Assembly (NCBI GenBank): GCA_947174975.1
Contig: CAMWLA010000075.1
Coordinates: 1-6,122 of the forward strand
DNA: 6,122 bases
Direction: 5' to 3'
DNA from: an uncultured Clostridia bacterium
GTDB taxonomy: Bacteria > Bacillota > Clostridia > Christensenellales > Borkfalkiaceae
Below, in pieces: positions 1-5,615 of this stretch. Positions within the stretch are counted from its first letter, which is position 1. Each line of letters starts with the position of its first letter. The notes under the pieces are model-generated. The model saw nothing but the letters and a program-made list of their open reading frames with translations. It searched no databases and was not told the DNA's origin. The position numbers and the translations under genes are program-made.

Positions 1-277
1 GCACTCTGCCTATATCTTTAAGATACATTTTGACGGGGTCGTCAAGACCTATATCCAAAAGCGCTTGCTCGTAAAGTTCCTTGTCCCGCTCTGTTTCGTC
101 GATTATCTGTATTCCGGACTCTGCAATAGATTTATATACGAAATCCATCTGCGTGGGCGTAGTTTCGTATTTTTCCATTATGTCGCAAAGCGCGTTAGTG
201 GTAATACTGCCCTTCGTGCCGTAATTGTCGATAATCTGTTTTAAAATTTCATTAAGCTTCTGTTCGGATAAACTCAT
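1..277 (-). CDS. rpoD: RNA polymerase primary sigma factor RpoD/SigA, N-terminal part (runs off the window)
   Basis: This is the first 92 codons of the housekeeping sigma-70 factor, which directs RNA polymerase to most promoters; the rest lies beyond position 1. Residues about 4-60 form a small helical segment resembling sigma region 1.1. An acidic linker follows (about 60-75). The start of region 1.2 is clear from the segment DDPVKMYLKDIGRV at residues 79-92, a hallmark of primary sigma factors. The ATG at 277-275 is chosen because it overlaps the dnaG stop codon (ATGA) and has GGAG seven bases upstream. Having a region 1.1-like segment and lying directly behind dnaG argues for the primary rather than an alternative sigma factor. 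Regions 2-4 cannot be examined here. Confidence 0.95.
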   Translation of the reverse strand, partial: MSLSEQKLNEILKQIIDNYGTKGSITTNALCDIMEKYETTPTQMDFVYKSIAESGIQIIDETERDKELYEQALLDIGLDDPVKMYLKDIGRV

Positions 278-2064
278 TTTCTATCTCCGCTCTTTAATTT
301 TTCCTTTTGTTGGATAAGTTCGTTGATTTTATTTAATATTTCTCGCGCAGTTGAAACTTCGCGTTCGTTTTTCGCTTGCGTTCTAAGCGCATCAATTTTT
401 TTATCTAAATCGTAAATTTTCAGCTTTTTGATGCAGTCGTAAAAATAATCTTCGTTTACTTGCCCCGAAAGTCTGCTTCCGTCGCTGAAATCGAGTATTC
501 TGCATAGCTCTTCGTATTCCGGCGTATTTTCGTCAAAAAACTCAAAAAGTTCCGCTGGTTGAATTCGCTCTTCAAGAAGTTTTTTCGATCTGAGATAATT
601 CGCAATAATCGAATGAACGTCATCGCAAAACGGAATTTCAGAAATATCCTCTTCCGCATATTTCGCGCCGAAAAGATATGCAGCAACGACGAAACGTGAA
701 GCTTTAACCGTTACGGAAGAACTATCTTTCCGTACAGTTTCGTTCGTCGGAACGACCGTTTCCTTAATAGGCGCCGACTGCAAATCGCGGCTCAATGATT
801 CGTACGTTATCCCCGTTTTGTCGCGTAGCTTTTTCAACAGCTCTTCTTGCTCAGACGCGCTTTCCGCAGTTTTAACGATTTTGATTGCCTCGGTAACGAA
901 TTTACGTTTTTCATCCGTCCGCGACATATCAAAGCTTTTTTCAAGAACTGACAGCTTATAGTCTATAAACGGCATAGCAGAATCAAGACACTGTTGATAT
1001 CCCTCCGGACCGCGCTGTTTTATTACGTCGTCCGGATCAAGCCCCTCCGGTAAAGGTACAACTTTAACGTTCAGTCCCTCGTCCTTCAAAATTTCAAGAC
1101 CGCGCATATTTGCCTTTTGACCCGCGCCGTCACCGTCATAGCTTATAAGTATGGTATCAGCATAACGCTTTATTAGTCTTGCTTGCTCTTGAGTGAGCGA
1201 AGTTCCCATACTTGCAACTACGTTTTTAAAACCCGCTTGATACAGCGAAAGGGTATCCATATACCCCTCAACCATAATAACTTCCTTTATAGTTTGGGTT
1301 TTTCTCAGCTTTTTTAAAAGATTTATGTTGTAAAGCGTTTTACTCTTATTGAAAAGCGCTGTTTCTTTTGTGTTTTTATACTTTGCAAAGTCGGTCTTTT
1401 TAAGTACTCTCCCCCCAAACGCCACGACCTCGTCCATAGCATTGATTACCGGGAATATTAATCTACCGCCTTGCGCGTCAATCAGTCTGCCGTCGACTTC
1501 GTTTACTGTTCCGCTGTCAAGGATATCTTGTTTTGAATAGCCTTTCGATAAAAGGAATTTCGGCAAATCGTTATAATTTAAACTTGCTCCCAACCCAAAA
1601 GCACGGACTATATTCGACGGAATTTGCCGTTTCAAAATATATTCGATATGCTCGTCTGCTTTACCCGAGTTCAAGTTGTTAAGGTAAAAGTGAGCACAGT
1701 CATTCATTATTTTAAGGAGTGTATCGCGCTTTCTTTTAAGTTCGACAGTTTGCTGATTATCAAACCCGGTCTGCGGCATTTGCAGTCCGGCGCGTTCGGC
1801 AAGCATTTTTACCGCATCCATAAAATCGATATTTTCCATTTCACGGACGAATTTAATGACGTCGCCGGATTCCCCACACCCGAAACAATGATAATACTGA
1901 TCCGTTTCGTTTATCGCAAAGGACGGTGTTTTTTCGTGATGAAACGGACAGCACGCCCAATAGCTTCCGCCCCGTCTATCCAAAGTAACGTAACTGCCCG
2001 CAACTTCTACAATATTAAGTTTTTCCTTTAAAGTTATTAAAAACTCTTGCAGTGCAGTTGCCAT
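274..2064 (-). CDS. dnaG: DNA primase DnaG
   Basis: DnaG makes the short RNA primers that start Okazaki fragments and works with the replicative helicase at the fork. The 596-residue length is normal for the family. The N-terminal CHC2 zinc-binding domain is intact: Cys39 and His42 (CPFH), then Cys60 and Cys63 (CFGC). The RNA polymerase core includes the basic stretch around residues 217-246 (FGGRV, then KYKNTKET and LFNKSKTLYN). The TOPRIM domain shows EGYMD at 266-270 and DGDGAG at 310-315, the metal-binding acidic residues. The C-terminal part (about 450-596) is less conserved and should be the helicase-binding region; this is inferred from position. The ATG at 2064 lies 6 bp after the dgt stop. 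That stop is in the same frame, so no upstream start is possible. The ribosome-binding site is very weak. Confidence 0.98.
   Translation of the reverse strand: MATALQEFLITLKEKLNIVEVAGSYVTLDRRGGSYWACCPFHHEKTPSFAINETDQYYHCFGCGESGDVIKFVREMENIDFMDAVKMLAERAGLQMPQTGFDNQQTVELKRKRDTLLKIMNDCAHFYLNNLNSGKADEHIEYILKRQIPSNIVRAFGLGASLNYNDLPKFLLSKGYSKQDILDSGTVNEVDGRLIDAQGGRLIFPVINAMDEVVAFGGRVLKKTDFAKYKNTKETALFNKSKTLYNINLLKKLRKTQTIKEVIMVEGYMDTLSLYQAGFKNVVASMGTSLTQEQARLIKRYADTILISYDGDGAGQKANMRGLEILKDEGLNVKVVPLPEGLDPDDVIKQRGPEGYQQCLDSAMPFIDYKLSVLEKSFDMSRTDEKRKFVTEAIKIVKTAESASEQEELLKKLRDKTGITYESLSRDLQSAPIKETVVPTNETVRKDSSSVTVKASRFVVAAYLFGAKYAEEDISEIPFCDDVHSIIANYLRSKKLLEERIQPAELFEFFDENTPEYEELCRILDFSDGSRLSGQVNEDYFYDCIKKLKIYDLDKKIDALRTQAKNEREVSTAREILNKINELIQQKEKLKSGDRK
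285..288 (-). promoter_or_regulatory. Shine-Dalgarno sequence of rpoD inside the 3' end of dnaG
   Basis: GGAG lies seven bases before the rpoD ATG and falls within the last codons of dnaG (Ser-Gly-Asp-Arg-Lys-stop). It fixes the rpoD start and gives rpoD its own ribosome entry despite the overlap. This contrasts with the near absence of such a sequence before dnaG. Confidence 0.75.
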
Positions 2065-2070
2065 AAATAT

Positions 2071-3087
2071 TTAATCTAAAAAAGTCCACCCGTTTGGAAC
2101 GAATATACTGTTAAACTTATAGAGCGCGTATCTGTCTGTCATTGACGAAATGTAATCGCAAACAACTTGTTCGCGCGGATATTTTTCAAGCAAAGCAATA
2201 TAAGTTTGAGGCATCTCACTGCAGTGTTCGATAAAATATTCGTACATTGCCGTAAGCATTCTTTCGGCCTTTTCTTCTTCACTCTTTGCGGTGCTGCTGT
2301 AATAGACCCTTTCAAACATAAATGCACGAAGCTTTTCACTTGCTTCTTCCACGGACTTGTCCATTTTAACGTCGTTTTTGCCGTTAGAATTATTGTAAAT
2401 AGACGTTATTGCAGTGTTGATGCGCTGTTTTGAAGAGTTCCCAAGTACTTCGATTATGTCTTTTGGAATATCGTCGAGGGAAAGAAGCCCCGCACGGACC
2501 GCATCGTCCAAATCGTGGTTTATATAAGCAATTCTATCAGCAAGCGAAACACATTTGCCTTCAAGCGTGGCGGGCTTACCGCTCTTTTTATGGTTTAAAA
2601 TACCGTCGCGCACCTCAAAGGTTAGATTCAGCCCCTTTCCTTCTTTCTCAAGCACGTCTACAACGCGCAAAGACTGAACGTTATGTTCGAACCCGCAAGG
2701 ACTTAATCTATTCAGTATTCTTTCTCCGCTGTGGCCGAAAGGCGTATGTCCCAAATCGTGTCCCAAAGCAATGGCCTCTGCAAGGTCCTCGTTAAGAGAT
2801 AGGGCGCGCGCTATACTACGCGAAATCTGCGCAACGTCCAAAGTATGCGTAAGGCGGGTTATGTAGTGGTCGCCTTGCGGTGAAAAAAATACTTGCGTTT
2901 TATTTTTAAGTCTTCTGAACGACTTACAATATATAAGCCTATCTCTATCGCGCTGAAAATCGGTACGCATTGCGCACTGTTCTTCATCGCGTTCTCTGCC
3001 GCGCGTCTTTTCCGAAAGCACGGCGTACGGTGAAAGAAACGCCCGTTCTATTTGATAAGTTTTTTCTTTAAGCGAAAAATTTTTCAT
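2071..3087 (-). CDS. dgt: dGTPase-like deoxynucleoside triphosphate triphosphohydrolase (HD domain)
   Basis: The family hydrolyses dNTPs to the deoxynucleoside and triphosphate, lowering or balancing the dNTP pool. The metal-binding HD residues are all present: His81 (RLTHTLDVAQ), His110-Asp111 (GHDLGHTPFGH) and Asp184 (SLADRIAYINHD). Further active-site histidines are His114 and His119. The upstream block RTDFQRDRDRLIYCKSFRRL (41-60) is a family signature. At 338 residues it matches the short Gram-positive type rather than the roughly 500-residue E. coli Dgt, so substrate preference among dNTPs cannot be read off. The ATG at 3087 leaves the usual short leader before the conserved LSPYA. It is the first gene of its block, after a terminator, and is followed at 6 bp by dnaG. 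A TATAAT box sits only 8 bp before the start codon. Confidence 0.94.
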   Translation of the reverse strand: MKNFSLKEKTYQIERAFLSPYAVLSEKTRGRERDEEQCAMRTDFQRDRDRLIYCKSFRRLKNKTQVFFSPQGDHYITRLTHTLDVAQISRSIARALSLNEDLAEAIALGHDLGHTPFGHSGERILNRLSPCGFEHNVQSLRVVDVLEKEGKGLNLTFEVRDGILNHKKSGKPATLEGKCVSLADRIAYINHDLDDAVRAGLLSLDDIPKDIIEVLGNSSKQRINTAITSIYNNSNGKNDVKMDKSVEEASEKLRAFMFERVYYSSTAKSEEEKAERMLTAMYEYFIEHCSEMPQTYIALLEKYPREQVVCDYISSMTDRYALYKFNSIFVPNGWTFLD

Positions 3088-3130
3088 TACCTTTTATTAT
3101 ACGAAAAAAAACTTTTTTTTCCTTTTTTTT
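3088..3130 (-). promoter_or_regulatory. Possible promoter of the dgt-dnaG-rpoD operon
   Basis: On the minus strand a perfect TATAAT occupies 3101-3096. It is preceded by runs of eight T, eight A and eight A (3113-3120 and 3123-3130 read as A on this strand, 3104-3111 as T), which could act as a curved or UP-like element. No good -35 hexamer lies 16-18 bases upstream; the 17-base spacing gives AAGGAA. The box is so close to the dgt ATG that a transcript would start within one or two bases of it. The context (terminator behind, operon ahead) demands a promoter hereabouts, but an AT-rich stretch can give TATAAT by chance. Confidence 0.4.
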
Positions 3131-3141
3131 AGCGAATAAAG

Positions 3142-3173
3142 TAAAAAATACCACTTCACTAATGAAGCGGTAT
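3142..3173 (-). terminator. Rho-independent terminator of the aro-SDR operon
   Basis: On the minus strand an 11-bp stem (arms 3173-3163 and 3158-3148) closes a four-base TTAG loop and runs into six U residues (3148-3143). One stem position is a G-U pair in the minus-strand RNA; in plus-strand RNA it would be an A-C mismatch. This and the U-tract show that it acts on minus-strand transcripts. It begins about 14 bases after the stop codon of the SDR gene and separates that operon from dgt. Confidence 0.85.
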
Positions 3174-3187
3174 ATCTTTATATTTCA

Positions 3188-3913
3188 TTATTTTGCAAAG
3201 CCACCGCCGACAGACAGTACCTCACCCGTTACGTAATCGGCTTCGGATAGATATACGCAAGCCTTGGCTACGTCCTCAGGATAGCCGATGCGACCAGCGG
3301 GAATTTGCGATATCAGCTGTTCCATCTCTTCACCCGTCAAGTCTGCATTCATTTGAGTATCGATTACTCCGGGGGAAACACAGTTTACGCGCACCTTTGA
3401 AGGGGCAAGCTCCTTGGCAAGTGCTTTTGTAAATGCAATAAGCGCGCCTTTGGATGCCGAATACGCAACTTCACAGCTTGCGCCTACTTCGCCCCAGATT
3501 GACGATACGTTTATTATGCAACCGCCTCCGTTACCTATCATTCTGTCGGCAACAGCTTTCGAGCACAAAAACGCACCGTTTGTATTAACTGCAAAAACTT
3601 TATTCCAGTCTGCAAGAGTAGTATCTTGAATTACGCGCACAAGCGAAATTCCCGCATTGTTTACAAGCACGTCAAGCGTGTCGTAAATCGAGAAATATTC
3701 CTTGAACATTGCCCTAACTTGAGCCTCGTCGGAAACGTCCGCACGCATAAGTACGGGGCAGTAGCCAAGCATATTGAATTCTTCTTGCGTGGCAAGCGCG
3801 CTTCGCTCGTCGTTACAGTAGTTAATAACCACCTCAAAGCCTTGCTTTAAGAATTCAAGCGCAATTGCTTTGCCGATGCCCTTAGTTCCGCCCGTAACTA
3901 ATACCGTTTTCAT
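3188..3913 (-). CDS. SDR-family NAD(P)H-dependent oxidoreductase, probably EF-P 5-aminopentanone reductase (YmfI-like)
   Basis: This is a classical short-chain dehydrogenase/reductase of 241 residues. It has the Rossmann motif TGGTKGIG (7-14), NNAG (85-88), and the catalytic residues Asn110, Ser138, Tyr151 and Lys155 (YxxxK). PG at 181-182 and a GGG near the C-terminus are also typical. The segment SSIWGEVGASCEVAYSASKG around the active site resembles, from memory, the YmfI group, which reduces the 5-aminopentanone group on translation factor EF-P in Gram-positive bacteria. FabG, the ketoacyl-ACP reductase, usually differs here, and no fatty-acid gene is nearby. The SDR fold and catalysis are certain; the EF-P role is inference. 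The ATG at 3913 is preferred over a TTG at 3925 because GGAG lies six bases before it. It is the last gene of the aro operon, 12 bp after aroK. Confidence 0.93.
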   Translation of the reverse strand: MKTVLVTGGTKGIGKAIALEFLKQGFEVVINYCNDERSALATQEEFNMLGYCPVLMRADVSDEAQVRAMFKEYFSIYDTLDVLVNNAGISLVRVIQDTTLADWNKVFAVNTNGAFLCSKAVADRMIGNGGGCIINVSSIWGEVGASCEVAYSASKGALIAFTKALAKELAPSKVRVNCVSPGVIDTQMNADLTGEEMEQLISQIPAGRIGYPEDVAKACVYLSEADYVTGEVLSVGGGFAK

Positions 3914-3916
3914 TAT

Positions 3917-3923
3917 CTTCTCC
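3917..3923 (-). promoter_or_regulatory. Shine-Dalgarno sequence that decides the SDR gene start
   Basis: GGAGAAG sits between the aroK stop and the ATG at 3913, with GGAG six bases from the ATG. Starting at the upstream in-frame TTG (3925) would place this sequence inside the coding region and leave that start without a ribosome-binding site. The ATG start also gives the usual very short lead-in (MKTVLVTGG) to the first Rossmann strand. Confidence 0.8.
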
Positions 3924-3925
3924 AA

Positions 3926-4408
3926 CTATTTTTGTCGATATATTTTTTCAAGTACTTTAAGCGGCGTCAAACCGTCCGTGTCGATTATTATATCCGCAAC
4001 GCTTTCATAAATCGGCGTTCTTTCGTTATACAATTTTGTCAGCCGTTCTTTTGTGTTACCAATAAGTAACGGGCGCGTAGTATCGCCGTCAAGTCTTTTT
4101 AAAAGCGTATCAAGATTTGTTCTCAGATAAACTATCTTCCCGCTTTGCTTGAAAAGCCGCACGTTTTCTTCGCGTAGGACCGCTCCTCCGCCAGTAGCAA
4201 TAAAGCAATCGTCTTCCTTGCATATTTGCCTTATTGCCTCAGTTTCGAGTTTACGAAAATGCTCTTCACCGAAGTTCGCGAAAATATCGGAAATATTGCC
4301 GTAAAGGTTTTCAATATAAGCGTCAGTATCCCATACTTTTTTAGTGCATAAATCGGTAACCGTCGTTTTACCGCTTCCGGGCATTCCGATAAGAATTATA
4401 TTGTTCAT
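3926..4408 (-). CDS. aroK: Shikimate kinase
   Basis: Transfers phosphate from ATP to the 3-hydroxyl of shikimate, the fifth step of the shikimate pathway, in the cytoplasm. The 160-residue protein has Walker A GMPGSGKTT (8-16), the shikimate-binding DTD (27-29), FRKLE (51-55, with the substrate-binding Arg52), the glycine triplet at 73-75, RPLL at 112-115 in the lid and Arg130 in NERTPIY. The span between Walker A and DTD is about 10 residues, against about 14 in well-known homologues, so helix 1 is shortened. The change is in frame and the rest is intact. The ATG overlaps the aroQ stop by 4 bp. Only a poor ribosome-binding site precedes it, so translation probably depends on coupling to aroQ. 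Confidence 0.95.
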   Translation of the reverse strand: MNNIILIGMPGSGKTTVTDLCTKKVWDTDAYIENLYGNISDIFANFGEEHFRKLETEAIRQICKEDDCFIATGGGAVLREENVRLFKQSGKIVYLRTNLDTLLKRLDGDTTRPLLIGNTKERLTKLYNERTPIYESVADIIIDTDGLTPLKVLEKIYRQK

Positions 4409-4818
4409 AACTTAAAACTTTCGCCCGCAAGAATATAGCTGTTTTTGCCGAAGCCGCAAATTACGCCTTTGCAAACTTCAGACAAAACAGATTTATGTCT
4501 GAACTCTTCTCTGGCGTGAACGTTTGACATATGAACTTCAACTACGGGAATTTTGATTGACGCGATTGCGTCGCGGATTGCGTAGCTGTAATGCGTGAAC
4601 GCGCCAGCGTTTAAAATTATGCCGTCGAAGTCTTCAGCACACTGAATTGCAGTGCAGATATCACCCTCATTATTGCTCTGATAAAACTCGCATTCATCAT
4701 TTCTGAAATGGTTAACGATTTCGTAGTTAATTTCGTCAAGCGTTTGCGTACCGTATATGTCTTGTTCGCGCCGTCCGGTCATATTAAGGTTTACGCCGTT
4801 TATAAATAAAAGCTTCAT
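4405..4818 (-). CDS. aroQ: 3-dehydroquinate dehydratase, type II
   Basis: Converts 3-dehydroquinate to 3-dehydroshikimate, the third step of the pathway; the type II enzyme is normally a dodecamer of small subunits. At 137 residues it is slightly short for the family (about 140-150). The expected catalytic and substrate residues can be placed: Arg17 in the lid loop, catalytic Tyr22 (IYG), Asn70 (ILNAGA), His76 (AFTHYS), Asp83, Glu94, His96 (VEVHMSN) and Arg107 (REEFRHKS). Two usually conserved prolines are replaced: NGPNLN reads NGVNLN (7-12) and NPGA reads NAGA (70-73). The start overlaps the aroE stop by ATGA and has a strong GGAGGAAG upstream. Its position between aroE and aroK fits the pathway. 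Confidence 0.96.
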   Translation of the reverse strand: MKLLFINGVNLNMTGRREQDIYGTQTLDEINYEIVNHFRNDECEFYQSNNEGDICTAIQCAEDFDGIILNAGAFTHYSYAIRDAIASIKIPVVEVHMSNVHAREEFRHKSVLSEVCKGVICGFGKNSYILAGESFKL

Positions 4819-5615
4819 AAAACTTCCTCCGAAAATTTGAGAAATAAATTCTTAGCCTCTGCCTCGTCGGCGGGCTTTTCAAAATATATACACTGCGAAT
4901 AATACGCTTGATAGAAAAGCATTGCTTCACCGTTTATTATTCTTTTACCGCAATTTTCCGCAATAGTTAGAAATGTACTTTTTTTAGGTGTATAAATTAA
5001 ATCAACAGCTACTTCACACAAAGCAATTATATCTTTGCCGACTGGTGATATACCCTCCGTCGTATACATACCTATTCCGGTTGCATTTATTATAGCATAA
5101 TAAGGCTTTCTGTCAATACTCTCTATTGCCTTTACTCCCGAAAATTCGGTTTCTAGCCGTTTCGCGCTTTCGCACCTCTTATCGTAGACGAAAACTTTTG
5201 CACCGTTATCTGTAAGTTTTTTTGCAACGCTTCTGCCTGCACCGCCCGCACCGAGCAAAAGAATATTTTTACCGTTAACTTCAACACCGTTATTTTTCAA
5301 CATAAGCATAAAGCCTAAACCGTCAGTATTGTGTCCGGACATATCGCTGACCCTTACTGTGTTAACAGCGCCGAACAGCTCGGCATCACCCGCTATTTCT
5401 TTGAGATACGGCATAATACTTAGCTTGTACGGTATTGTTACGTTAAATCCGTCATACTCTTTAAAAAGTTTTTCTATGGCGCCATTAAACTCGTTTTCGG
5501 GAATTGAAATTTTTTCGTAATTAAGTTTATTACCCGTATGCTCTGCAATAAACTTGTGAATATTCGGACTTAAAGACTTGGAAACGTCCTTTCCGATAAC
5601 CGCTAATTTTTTCAT
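4815..5615 (-). CDS. aroE: Shikimate dehydrogenase
   Basis: Reduces 3-dehydroshikimate to shikimate with NADPH (or NADH in some relatives), the fourth pathway step. The 266-residue protein has the substrate-binding Ser14 and Ser16 (SLSP), NVTIPYK at 58-64 with catalytic Lys64, Asn85 (AVNT), the catalytic Asp98 (NTDG), the dinucleotide-binding GAGGAGRS (122-129) and Gln236 (FYQA). After the second Rossmann strand, NADP-specific enzymes usually have an Asn-Arg-Thr motif with a further arginine; here the sequence is YDKRCESAKR, with Asp145 at the Asn position and serine at the last arginine position. This may shift cofactor preference. The start overlaps the aroB stop (ATGA) behind AAAGGAAG. The gene is complete, with no frameshift. 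Confidence 0.96.
   Translation of the reverse strand: MKKLAVIGKDVSKSLSPNIHKFIAEHTGNKLNYEKISIPENEFNGAIEKLFKEYDGFNVTIPYKLSIMPYLKEIAGDAELFGAVNTVRVSDMSGHNTDGLGFMLMLKNNGVEVNGKNILLLGAGGAGRSVAKKLTDNGAKVFVYDKRCESAKRLETEFSGVKAIESIDRKPYYAIINATGIGMYTTEGISPVGKDIIALCEVAVDLIYTPKKSTFLTIAENCGKRIINGEAMLFYQAYYSQCIYFEKPADEAEAKNLFLKFSEEVL
4823..4830 (-). promoter_or_regulatory. Strong Shine-Dalgarno sequence of aroQ embedded in the end of aroE
   Basis: GGAGGAAG is spaced seven bases (counted from GGAGG) from the aroQ ATG. The same bases encode the last residues of AroE (Ser-Glu-Glu-Val-Leu-stop). It is the best ribosome-binding site in the window. Confidence 0.8.

Noticed and set aside
456..686. A second minus-strand open frame of 76 codons within dnaG
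   Set aside because: It overlaps the dnaG frame out of phase, has no ribosome-binding site that I can see and no recognisable sequence.
1624..2031. A 135-codon plus-strand open frame
   Set aside because: It lies antisense inside dnaG, opposite the conserved zinc-finger region, and its translation shows no recognisable motif. The dnaG frame explains the sequence fully.
2430..2795. A 121-codon plus-strand open frame rich in Arg and Leu
   Set aside because: It is antisense to the conserved HD region of dgt. Its composition is what a shadow frame gives, and no gene context supports it.
3148..3173. The hairpin as a bidirectional terminator or operator
   Set aside because: Plus-strand RNA would have an A-C mismatch in the stem and no U-tract after it, and no plus-strand gene ends here. 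It fits a one-way terminator for the minus-strand operon.
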